Below are positions 1 to 6,660 of a DNA stretch of 25,662 bases, in pieces. The position numbers and the translations under genes were made by a program. Within the stretch, counting starts at the first letter, position 1. The number at the start of each line of letters is the position of its first letter. Source of the stretch: a virus; the IMG/VR virus record IMGVR_UViG_3300032304_002833, positions 1 to 25,662 of that record. One strand, 5' to 3'. The notes under the pieces were generated by a model that saw only the letters and a program-made list of their open reading frames with translations, made no database searches and was not told where the DNA came from.

Positions 1-294
1 AGAGGTGAACGCAATCGACTCATACTCAGCATGAGCTGGGCGTTCCGTGATGTATGGGAAAGTTTATACAGCCCAATCAATGTGTTGTTCATTGATGAGG
101 TAGTGGATTCGGGCATGGACACACAGGGTGTTGAAAATTCATTAGCATTGCTGAAAAAAATGAGCAGAGAACGCAACAAATCAATCTGGCTTGTGAGCCA
201 CAGAGACGAATTGGCTGGTCGTGTGGAAAACATACTGCGTGTGGTCAAAGAGGGAGGATTTACTTCCTACAACAACGATGTAGATATCACATAA
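1..294 (+). CDS. 46: gp46-like recombination endonuclease subunit, C-terminal part
   Basis: This is the C-terminal end of an SbcC/Rad50-type ATPase, the large subunit of the T4 gp46/gp47 nuclease that processes DNA ends for recombination-dependent replication. The reading frame is open to the left edge, so the N-terminus and most of the coiled coil are outside the window. Visible motifs are a Rad50-like signature stretch (GERNRLILSMSWAFRD), a Walker B strand VLFIDE followed by a D-loop-like segment, and an H-loop motif WLVSHRDE. The ATG at codon 11 is internal to the signature, so it is not the true start. The stop codon TAA forms part of the TAAATA element that precedes the next gene. The family call is firm; the gp46 name follows from the T4-like context. 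Confidence 0.88.
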   Translation, partial: RGERNRLILSMSWAFRDVWESLYSPINVLFIDEVVDSGMDTQGVENSLALLKKMSRERNKSIWLVSHRDELAGRVENILRVVKEGGFTSYNNDVDIT

Positions 295-297
295 ATA
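290..297 (+). promoter_or_regulatory. late-promoter-like element CATAAATA
   Basis: Seven of eight bases match the T4 late promoter TATAAATA, and the element overlaps the gp46 stop codon. It lies about 20 bases before the ATG at 319, leaving room for a short leader. If active, it would drive the oxygenase/radical SAM block late in infection. It is read from sequence only. Confidence 0.5.
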
Positions 298-318
298 TTC
301 GGAAATCAAGAAAATGCT

Positions 319-972
319 ATGATACCGACCATGTCAATCCCTGATTTTTTGACTGCGCAAGAAGTTGAGTTGTTATTAGATCACTTTGACCGTTGTCCCT
401 ATGCTGTAGAAAACACAACACAACATCAAAATAAAACAATCATATACAATCGTCATAAAAACAGCGATTATAATCTTGAGGGTAGTTTGGTCAGAGAAAT
501 TATATATCCTAAACTAGAAAAAATAATAGGCCCTCACATGATGGACAATGGCTCCTTACTAGAGAGCCATTATCCCTATCCCATCCATGTTGACTCGCAT
601 CAAGACTCAGCAAAAAATAATTTTTATTGTCATTCTGATACCTATCAAAATCAGGCAGTGTTAATAAGTCTCAACGAGGACCCTTGTTTTAGAACCGTTA
701 TGTTTGAATATTTCGCGGATCTACTGGATTACAGTACAGCGCCCACCGGCGACGGCACGATCACTGATACCATACAGGACCCCAGGTACGATGATCTGGA
801 TCTCAGTCATCTGTCAGACAGTAATATCGAATTTATAAAGAATATCAAAATTGCCTCTGTGTATCATTGGAAAATTGGTTCTGCGCTGCTATGGCCAAGG
901 AACCAGTTGCACATGTCGACCAACTTTTATCATTCTGCCAAACAAAAAAAAGCCGTAGTAATCTTTTGTTAG
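319..972 (+). CDS. putative 2OG-Fe(II) oxygenase-like protein
   Basis: A 217-residue protein that looks like a 2-oxoglutarate/Fe(II) dioxygenase-fold enzyme. H90-x-D92 (in PIHVDSHQ) and H198 (in LLWPRNQLHMSTNF) are arranged as an HxD...H iron-binding triad, and basic residues near 210-211 could bind the co-substrate carboxylate. Several further histidines around 84-105 make the exact ligand set uncertain. The substrate cannot be read; relatives hydroxylate proteins, sugars, nucleobases or small metabolites. There is no signal peptide or membrane segment, so it should be cytoplasmic. The Shine-Dalgarno sequence is weak, and a second ATG at 331 is an alternative start. The next gene begins 10 bases after the stop, which suggests co-expression with the radical SAM enzymes. 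Confidence 0.6.
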   Translation: MIPTMSIPDFLTAQEVELLLDHFDRCPYAVENTTQHQNKTIIYNRHKNSDYNLEGSLVREIIYPKLEKIIGPHMMDNGSLLESHYPYPIHVDSHQDSAKNNFYCHSDTYQNQAVLISLNEDPCFRTVMFEYFADLLDYSTAPTGDGTITDTIQDPRYDDLDLSHLSDSNIEFIKNIKIASVYHWKIGSALLWPRNQLHMSTNFYHSAKQKKAVVIFC

Positions 973-982
973 AGACCTCGTC

Positions 983-2527
983 ATGCCCGATCTTTTGATT
1001 GCCACTGTGCCATTTACATATACCTTTGGCCCGTCATTGGCTCCGGCCTTGTTGAAATCCTGTGCACAGCAGGAAGGGCTGACTGCACAGGCCTGGGACT
1101 TGTCCGCTGAATTCAATGCAAGTTTCAAAAATCACCCGCACTACAGAGATATCACGACATGGTTAGGTGCCCCAGAGTTATCTCTTGATCCGGCTGCTGC
1201 GCAATTTTACTTTGCAGTGGTTAAACAATTTGCGGATCGTATCATAGCAATCAATCCAAGGTACTTGGCCTTAAGCATCTTGACACAGAACAGTCTGATG
1301 TTTGCCGAAGATCTGTGTTATCATGTCACTGTGCAAAACCCAGATATAAAGATAGTACTGGGTGGGTCTGGGCTAGATATCTTGCAACAGGATTTCAATG
1401 CCAGATGGTATGATCTCATGCTGGATTCTGGTTTGGCCGACACAGTGATCATAGGTGAAGGCGAAAAATCACTGGCACGGGTAATAAAAAACAATGTGTC
1501 GGGTGTGGTCAACGTGCCTCAACTCACTTCTCAGGATCTGGATTCTGTGCCATTCCCTGACTATAGCGACTATGATTTTTCTTTTTACCATACAGAAGCA
1601 GAAACTTATTGGCTGCTAAGAGAAAAAGTGAGGCAAGGGAATGAACACATTTTTTTAATCACTGCCAGCAAAGGCTGTGTCAAGGACTGTTCATTTTGTG
1701 ACGTTGGTAGAATCTGGAGCAAATTCCGATTTCGCAGCGGTGAAAGAGTAGCTGAAGAGATATTGTATCTGCATCAAAGATATGGAGCAAAATATTTTTC
1801 CTTCACCGACAGTCTCATGAATGGCGCGCTTAAACCTTATGCAATTATGAATGAGATCTTGGCAGAGCGATTACCAAATACTGTGAAATACGATGGACAA
1901 ATTATTTGCCGAAGCCAGAGAGAAATGCCGGAAAGATACTTTGAATTCATGTCTCGTGCAGGCTGTCATTTTGTTAGCATAGGCATGGAAAGTGGCAGCG
2001 AACAAGTGCGCATGCACATGGGGAAAGGTAGTAGGCAAGAGGATGTCCATTACACAACAGGCATGTTGATCAAACATGGCATACGACAAGGATGGAATAT
2101 CATTGCTGGATATCCCACAGAAACCGATCTCGATTGGCAACAAACTATGGATCTGATCAAGTATTGGTTACCAAGATCAAATGGTCTTATACAGATACAG
2201 CCCATTGATACGTTCCAGATGCTGGCCGGAACGCCCATGACAGAAACTGACCTTTTTCATGATCTAGATATCAAGACTGAGATAATCAATAACTACTCAT
2301 CGTTTGCGTGGACCACCGGATCCAATGCGGGGAACACACCTGAAACACGTGCAAGGCGCTTTATAGAACTCTGTGATTATCTGTTGACCTTTGATCCAGT
2401 GTTTTATCACTCTGTCAAGAACAAAATCGATCGGGTCAATCGGCGACTGTCATGGTACAAAGATGCAAAATCACACAAAAAAATCTTCCATATATCTCAA
2501 GCTCAAAATCAAACGCACGCCGACTAA
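983..2527 (+). CDS. B12-binding-type radical SAM enzyme
   Basis: A 514-residue enzyme of the cobalamin-dependent radical SAM type. Residues 1 to about 190 resemble a B12-binding Rossmann domain, with strands such as IVLGGSG (124-130) and IIGEGE (156-161); the classical DxHxxG cobalamin-ligand motif is not visible, as in many members of this class. The radical SAM core follows with C232-x3-C236-x2-C239, which should bind a 4Fe-4S cluster, and a later SAM-barrel strand VSIGMESGSE (331-340). The C-terminal part, with TFQMLAGTPM near 410-419, is typical of the class. Known relatives perform methylations, ring formations or other radical changes on unactivated carbon. The product here is unknown. 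The 3' end overlaps the next gene. Confidence 0.85.
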   Translation: MPDLLIATVPFTYTFGPSLAPALLKSCAQQEGLTAQAWDLSAEFNASFKNHPHYRDITTWLGAPELSLDPAAAQFYFAVVKQFADRIIAINPRYLALSILTQNSLMFAEDLCYHVTVQNPDIKIVLGGSGLDILQQDFNARWYDLMLDSGLADTVIIGEGEKSLARVIKNNVSGVVNVPQLTSQDLDSVPFPDYSDYDFSFYHTEAETYWLLREKVRQGNEHIFLITASKGCVKDCSFCDVGRIWSKFRFRSGERVAEEILYLHQRYGAKYFSFTDSLMNGALKPYAIMNEILAERLPNTVKYDGQIICRSQREMPERYFEFMSRAGCHFVSIGMESGSEQVRMHMGKGSRQEDVHYTTGMLIKHGIRQGWNIIAGYPTETDLDWQQTMDLIKYWLPRSNGLIQIQPIDTFQMLAGTPMTETDLFHDLDIKTEIINNYSSFAWTTGSNAGNTPETRARRFIELCDYLLTFDPVFYHSVKNKIDRVNRRLSWYKDAKSHKKIFHISQAQNQTHAD

Positions 2528-2906
2528 GACGCCAGATTTCATCGTGAAATTCAACGGTGTTGAACAGTCTTATGCCAGCGCACTTGATATGACTTATTGC
2601 TACCACATGGATGCAGAGTTTGGATCAAATTGCCTCACTGTTGAATTTGTGAACAAAGAGCCCGGCGACACAGAGATTGATGCAGCGGGTAATATCATCC
2701 ATGATCTCGCAGTGGAATTGGATGAATTATACATCGATAAATTTCCTGTGACTTCGTACCTTAAAGAGCAAGCAATTTATGTTTCTCACAACGGCACACG
2801 AGAGTACACCCATGGTTTCATGCACATGAACGGTGTGTTGACTCTGAATTTTTTATGTCCTGGTTTTTATTACATCAAAAAACATAAGATAATGGCGAAT
2901 CACTGA
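2463..2906 (+). CDS. beta-rich protein of unknown function, possible carbohydrate-binding-like fold
   Basis: I do not recognise this 147-residue protein firmly. It is rich in alternating hydrophobic strands (for example IYLKLKIKRTP, DFIVKFNG, GVLTLNFLCPGFYYIKK), which suggests a single beta-sandwich. A stretch reading DTEIDAAGNIIHDLAVELDE resembles small binding-module proteins of phages, but that is an impression. The start is uncertain: ATG 2463 overlaps the radical SAM gene by 65 bases, an earlier ATG at 2391 would overlap far more, and a GTG at 2544 just after the upstream stop would remove the first strands. It sits between two radical SAM genes in the same direction, so it may be a substrate-binding or accessory partner. 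Confidence 0.6.
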   Translation: MQNHTKKSSIYLKLKIKRTPTKTPDFIVKFNGVEQSYASALDMTYCYHMDAEFGSNCLTVEFVNKEPGDTEIDAAGNIIHDLAVELDELYIDKFPVTSYLKEQAIYVSHNGTREYTHGFMHMNGVLTLNFLCPGFYYIKKHKIMANH

Positions 2907-2917
2907 TTTGCATCGCA

Positions 2918-4072
2918 ATGGCAAAAGAGAGTAAAATTATCATGAAATTTGACTACTCAACTATCGACGAGTATCAAATTGAACTTACTTCTTACTGCAA
3001 TGCTGCCTGTCCCCAGTGTCCAAGGAATGATCTAGGCACAGGTATCAATCCCTACATGCCACTCACTCATCTTTCTAGATCTGTCATTGACTCTGCTTTT
3101 ACCACGGAACTTTGTCAGCGTTTACGACAGATATTTTTCTGCGGAAGTTACGGCGATCCTATCATGCATCCTGATTTCCGAAGCATACTGCGAGATTTTC
3201 GAAGAAAAAATCCCACATTGTGGCTTTATTTTCATACCAATGGAGGTGTACATGAAACAGATTATTGGCAAGAAATTGCAGAGATATTAGGAGGTCATGG
3301 TCAGATAGATTTTGGAATCGACGGGCTAGATGATACTCTACATCTCTATAGAAGAAATGTAAAGTTTGACAAAGTAATATCCAATGCACAGGCTTTTATC
3401 AATGCTGGCGGTCGAGCACAATGGAACTATATAGTGTTCCAACACAATCAACATCAGGTCGAAAAAGCAAAAGCGTTGAGCCGAGAAATGAAGTTTTTTA
3501 ATTTTTTGCCAAGACGAACTGGTAGATTTTTTCATCACGGACGAGAAGAAGAATTATCAAATTGGCCTGTTTACGATCGTCGGCAAGAAAAGCCCGTGTA
3601 CTTTTTAGAACCTCCCAGTGATCCGGAGTGGCGAAATGCTAGTACTAGTCGATTACCTCTGCTCAAGAATCAATATAAAGATCTTGCTGAGTATTTTGAT
3701 ACCACCTTGATTCAATGCGACGCACTGGTGGGTAAAAAAGTAGCCATCAACGCCGAAGGATTAGTATTACCCTGCAACTTTTTCAATCACAATCTTTATG
3801 ATGCTAGATTCTATCAAGATCTACTTCCAGGATCAAATCGGCTGCATTCTGTCAATGGTAACAATCAAGTAAGAATGTTCTTGGAAAAATATGGATTAGA
3901 AAACATCAATCTTCATCAAAAATCATTAGAACAAATATTCGAGTGTAAAATGTGGGAGGATCTTGTCCATAGTTGGAATCACAATCGAGAACAAGGTCGT
4001 TTGTTTGAATGTGCTATGACTTGCGGAGAGAAATTTACCAAAGTTTGGGATCAAGGAGGAAGTATAAAATGA
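2918..4072 (+). CDS. radical SAM enzyme with extra C-terminal cysteines (SPASM-like)
   Basis: A 384-residue radical SAM protein. The cluster motif is very close to the N-terminus: C27-x3-C31-x2-C34 (ELTSYCNAACPQCPR). GSYGDP near 77-81 matches the glycine-rich SAM-binding strand. C-terminal cysteines at 267, 286, 343, 365 and 369 are spaced like a SPASM/Twitch domain that holds auxiliary iron-sulfur clusters. SPASM enzymes modify peptides, aminoglycosides and other substrates, so the substrate is open. The start may instead be ATG 2942, which has a better purine-rich leader and retains the whole core. The stop overlaps the next ATG as ATGA, a sign of translational coupling to the dehydrogenase. 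Confidence 0.82.
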   Translation: MAKESKIIMKFDYSTIDEYQIELTSYCNAACPQCPRNDLGTGINPYMPLTHLSRSVIDSAFTTELCQRLRQIFFCGSYGDPIMHPDFRSILRDFRRKNPTLWLYFHTNGGVHETDYWQEIAEILGGHGQIDFGIDGLDDTLHLYRRNVKFDKVISNAQAFINAGGRAQWNYIVFQHNQHQVEKAKALSREMKFFNFLPRRTGRFFHHGREEELSNWPVYDRRQEKPVYFLEPPSDPEWRNASTSRLPLLKNQYKDLAEYFDTTLIQCDALVGKKVAINAEGLVLPCNFFNHNLYDARFYQDLLPGSNRLHSVNGNNQVRMFLEKYGLENINLHQKSLEQIFECKMWEDLVHSWNHNREQGRLFECAMTCGEKFTKVWDQGGSIK

Positions 4073-4662
4073 AAATGCTAGTAACTGGCGGTAATAGAGG
4101 TCTGGGTTTATTTTTATGCCAACATTTTGGGGCCGAGAGTATAAGTCGCGCCACAGGATTCGACATCACCAGAGAGGAAGATCAAAAACGCATCGCAGAT
4201 CTGAGTCAGGAATATGATGTGTTTGTCAACAATGCATTTGATGGGCCGTTCCAGGAAAGTTGGGCAAATTTTGGTCAGACCAATCTATTGTGGAGCGTAG
4301 CCGATGCGTGGCGACAACAAAACAAAAAAGGTTATATCATTAATATTGGCAGTGTGGGCAGCGAATCAGTCACTTCGCCGGATCCCCATTGGGAAACCTA
4401 TAGGATCAGCAAGTGCGCACTCAAAGCTCATAGTCGGCAATGGACCAAAGCATTCAAAGAAAATCAAGTCCTGTTCCGTACCAGTTTGCTTACCCTAGAC
4501 AGATTAGACACAGAACTCAGTCGGGGTCGTCCAAACTGGACAGGCAATGGTATAGAACTCATTGATGTGGCAAGATATATAGAAATGTTGCTTGACCTTA
4601 AATCTAATACCTGCATTGAAGAAATCATAAGCTGGGTAAACTTTGATCATAAACAACAATGA
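4069..4662 (+). CDS. short-chain dehydrogenase/reductase (SDR), short form
   Basis: A 197-residue NAD(P)-dependent oxidoreductase of the SDR family. TGGNRGLG at 6-13 is the nucleotide-binding TGxxxGxG motif, VFVNNAFDG at 51-59 corresponds to the NNAG strand, INIGSVGS at 91-98 carries the catalytic serine, and Y111-x3-K115 is the catalytic pair. It is shorter than the usual 240-260 residues, mainly in the C-terminal substrate-binding part. The ATG at 4069 has a strong AAGGAGGA upstream (4053-4060) and overlaps the preceding stop by four bases; ATG 4075 is a minor alternative. Its role is probably to reduce or oxidise a hydroxyl or keto group on the product of the neighbouring enzymes. That link is inferred from gene order. 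Confidence 0.85.
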   Translation: MKMLVTGGNRGLGLFLCQHFGAESISRATGFDITREEDQKRIADLSQEYDVFVNNAFDGPFQESWANFGQTNLLWSVADAWRQQNKKGYIINIGSVGSESVTSPDPHWETYRISKCALKAHSRQWTKAFKENQVLFRTSLLTLDRLDTELSRGRPNWTGNGIELIDVARYIEMLLDLKSNTCIEEIISWVNFDHKQQ

Positions 4663-5103
4663 ATGACTTGGCTTTACGAATCACAGGAAATCTCAGAGAT
4701 ACCCGAAGAATATGCTGGTTTTGTTTATCTCATAACCAATAAACAGACCGGTAGGATGTACATTGGCAAGAAACTCAGCAAATTTAAAAAAACCACATAC
4801 AAGACAATAAAACTCAAAAACGGCAAGAAGAAACGCAAGAAGATACGCGGTACCATAGATTCAGATTGGCAGACATATTACGGCAGTTCTCCGGAGTTAT
4901 CTCGAGATGTTGAACTGCTAGGCACAGAAAATTTCACACGCGAAATATTATACTACTGCAGGAGCAAAGCTGAATGCAGTTATATAGAGGCTCGCGAACA
5001 ATTCTCCCGCAGGGTACTTGAATCAGACGAATACTACAATGGTCACATACAGGTTCGGGTACATGGCTCACACATCAAAGGCAAACTAGGTATCAACGGC
5101 TAG
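4663..5103 (+). CDS. GIY-YIG-type nuclease-like protein
   Basis: A 146-residue protein with a GIY-YIG nuclease-like core: GFVYLITN at 19-26 and RMYIGKK at 31-37 form the two halves of the motif, and E109 in YIEAREQF is a candidate metal-binding glutamate. A very basic segment at 38-62 (many Lys) probably contacts DNA. In T4-like phages such stand-alone proteins include Seg homing endonucleases and uncharacterised relatives; which of these applies cannot be decided here. The start directly follows the dehydrogenase stop with no gap, so it is translated from the same message. It ends the rightward block and is followed by a gene-free stretch, a setting that would fit a mobile endonuclease gene. 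Confidence 0.7.
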   Translation: MTWLYESQEISEIPEEYAGFVYLITNKQTGRMYIGKKLSKFKKTTYKTIKLKNGKKKRKKIRGTIDSDWQTYYGSSPELSRDVELLGTENFTREILYYCRSKAECSYIEAREQFSRRVLESDEYYNGHIQVRVHGSHIKGKLGING

Positions 5104-5421
5104 CACAGGCCAACATCGTGTGCTCTAGATCTGGATCTCTGATCACAGCGACGGAAGTCCCATCGTACCCATGGGCACTCAACCACTACCCGCGAGGATG
5201 ATGATCACTTGTAAGCCCTGTGATTTGGTTGTTGGAAAAAGATTAAAAGGCAAAAAGAGGGGAGAAAAACCCCAGGCACCCAATCTGTGATAGCGTACAG
5301 ATCGTGTGTTGCCGTTGTGATAAGACGGAGTGAGCAGGTACCGGACAACCGCCTGCGTGGAACAAGTCTGTTCTGTAGCTCTAACGCTGTGTGACTGCGC
5401 CACTCGGATGATGCAGATATT

Positions 5422-5443
5422 CTTGGCCCGGCAACGGGCTAAG
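5422..5443. ncRNA. 9-bp hairpin with GNRA tetraloop, structured RNA candidate
   Basis: CTTGGCCCG pairs with CGGGCTAAG around a GCAA loop, with a single G-T wobble. This is a very stable hairpin with the GNRA loop typical of functional RNAs when read on the plus strand. No T-run follows it, so it is not an ordinary terminator. Whether it is transcribed is unknown. Confidence 0.3.
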
Positions 5444-5523
5444 TGTGACCACTTGATCTGGATGATAACGAATCTTTCGCTTCGCTCAGAAAAGAAACAG
5501 TTGATGAGTGAAACGAAATCAAC

Positions 5524-5542
5524 AGACTTGCGGAGCAAGTCT
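5524..5542 (-). terminator. hairpin just past the gp51 stop, probable leftward terminator
   Basis: AGACTTGC and GCAAGTCT form a perfect 8-bp stem with a 3-base loop, starting two bases beyond the leftward gp51-like stop codon. The downstream sequence on the minus strand is moderately T-rich but interrupted, so the terminator is plausible rather than classical. Confidence 0.45.
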
Positions 5543-5543
5543 C

Positions 5544-5729
5544 TTAAAAGAAAGGCAGTCCGCTCTTCTTGGTCGTCTCGAGATTGTCTTTGATGATCTT
5601 GGAAACGATTTCTCGTTCCCCATGACTGAGATTCATGGCTTCGGTGTAGGTAAGACCGCCGCGCATGTACCAAATCATTTTCAGTGCTTCTTCTCTTATG
5701 GTGTTAGACTCCTGATCCATGCCGTCCAC
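5544..5729 (-). CDS. 51: gp51-like baseplate hub assembly protein
   Basis: A 61-residue protein resembling T4-like gp51, which helps assemble the baseplate hub without being part of the virion. The core REEALKMIWYMRGG, the downstream LSHGEREIVSKIIKDNLETTK and the end SGLPFF are the recognisable parts. The start drawn is a GTG at 5729; an ATG at 5720 would lose only three residues. The frame stays open upstream into the end of the gp26-like gene (reading SDSDRISTL before the GTG), so a longer form starting at a rare codon is possible. It follows the gp26-like gene closely in the same direction, as expected for two hub genes in one message, and a hairpin lies just past its stop. Confidence 0.72.
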   Translation of the reverse strand: MDGMDQESNTIREEALKMIWYMRGGLTYTEAMNLSHGEREIVSKIIKDNLETTKKSGLPFF

Positions 5730-5758
5730 GAGAGTGGAAATGCGGTCAGAATCCGAGA

Positions 5759-6601
5759 TCAGGAGCCGGACGCGAAAAAACGCGCCATATCCATGGTGAA
5801 TGCTTGTTCGTATTCATTCAGGCATGCGGCACATTTCATTTTCAGTGGCTGCAGTTCGCTGGCTTCTCTGAGAGCCACAGCGTGATCTTTGATACGATTG
5901 AAGATCGTCCGATCGCAGTTGGTCATGAATTCCAAAATTTGATCGGATTCTTGCACTACCGCAGTGGGCGTGCGTATTTCACTGATGCTCTGGCTGAGCA
6001 CTACCACAGTGGCCTCGACCATGGTCTTCATCACCCTGTTGAGTTGGGCCACTTTGGCTTCTTCGGGTGCGTCAGCGTCGCTCATGATCTGCATGGTCTT
6101 CTGCTGTTCAAACTGTACCAAGCTGTTGGCTGTGATCTCGCGATAGTTCAATGGTCTGAACGCTATGTTGAGATCTCCCAACACTAGGTTCTTGCTGTAA
6201 TCGCCAGAACGGATTTTGTCAATCACGGATCTTAGATCAAGTCCAAATGCTGCTTCGGTTGAGCACTTAGGGCAAGTGGTATCTATGTCCATGCTGTGTC
6301 CATAACTGGCTATCCGTATGGCCACTAAAATAGAGTCAAGATCGGTGCTGGGCACGGCCCAGGCATCTAGGATGTTGGGCACACAGCTCTGTATCACTGA
6401 CACTGTGCTCTCACCGTTGAACAAGGCATCTGGAGTGCGATAGGTTATCTCGTCGATGGCAGTCATGGGATACACCGGCAATTCTCCGTTGCTGGGCATG
6501 TCTAGACTGCCTGCAGGCCAGCCGCGACCGCCACTGGGCAACTTGATGTAGATGGCCGGCTGCCGGAAAAACTGGCTAAGAGGGTTGGTATTTTTGGACA
6601 T
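5759..6601 (-). CDS. 26: gp26-like baseplate hub subunit
   Basis: A 280-residue protein of the T4 gp26 baseplate hub family. The N-terminal part (FFRQPAIYIKLPSGG, then LPVYPMTAIDEITYRTPDAL) is the typical conserved segment of the T4-like hub subunit. Two CxxC pairs, C110-x2-C113 and C257-x2-C260, probably bind one zinc ion. The hub sits at the centre of the baseplate around the tail tube. It is transcribed leftward from a TATAAGTA element at 6626-6633, against the direction of nearly all neighbours, and gp51 follows it. The ribosome-binding site is weak (CAGG about 9 bases ahead of the ATG). No truncation is visible. Confidence 0.87.
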   Translation of the reverse strand: MSKNTNPLSQFFRQPAIYIKLPSGGRGWPAGSLDMPSNGELPVYPMTAIDEITYRTPDALFNGESTVSVIQSCVPNILDAWAVPSTDLDSILVAIRIASYGHSMDIDTTCPKCSTEAAFGLDLRSVIDKIRSGDYSKNLVLGDLNIAFRPLNYREITANSLVQFEQQKTMQIMSDADAPEEAKVAQLNRVMKTMVEATVVVLSQSISEIRTPTAVVQESDQILEFMTNCDRTIFNRIKDHAVALREASELQPLKMKCAACLNEYEQAFTMDMARFFASGS

Positions 6602-6610
6602 TTTGAACCT

Positions 6611-6618
6611 GGTAAATA
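6611..6618 (+). promoter_or_regulatory. late-promoter-like element GGTAAATA
   Basis: It precedes the tail tape-measure-like gene by about 42 bases. It lies just left of the leftward element at 6626-6633, so the two promoters would face each other. Confidence 0.5.
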
Positions 6619-6625
6619 GATAACT

Positions 6626-6633
6626 TACTTATA
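6626..6633 (-). promoter_or_regulatory. leftward late-promoter-like element TATAAGTA
   Basis: Seven of eight bases match TATAAATA on the minus strand, about 25 bases before the gp26-like start. It is the only such element I found for a leftward gene and fits the reversed gp26/gp51 unit. Confidence 0.5.
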
Positions 6634-6660
6634 GGCCAAGTTTTCCCCTGATCAAAAAGC

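Larger units (their letters stand above)
5104..5543. other. gene-free stretch with several hairpins at a convergent junction
   Basis: These 440 bases separate the rightward accessory block from the leftward gp51/gp26 pair. No open frame here looks like a real protein on either strand, and I found no tRNA T-arm signature. The sequence is rich in inverted repeats: GCACA/TGTGC at 5103-5123, GCAGG/CCTGC around 5334-5356, a 9-bp stem with a GCAA loop at 5422-5443, AAGTG/CACTT at 5441-5454, and an 8-bp stem at 5524-5542. It could hold a small structured RNA, a bidirectional termination zone, or the decayed remains of a gene. I cannot choose among these from one sequence. Confidence 0.45.

Noticed and set aside
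5104-5543. tRNA gene in the gene-free stretch
   Set aside because: I looked for a GTTCRA-type T-arm and a matching acceptor stem on both strands and found none.
5330-5593. 87-residue rightward frame starting at GTG 5330
   Set aside because: It has no ribosome-binding site, runs into the gp51-like gene on the other strand, and its composition is unlike the real proteins here.
5179-5673. 164-residue leftward open frame over the gene-free stretch
   Set aside because: It overlaps the well-supported gp51-like gene in another frame on the same strand, has an irregular composition and no recognisable motif. It looks like a chance frame.
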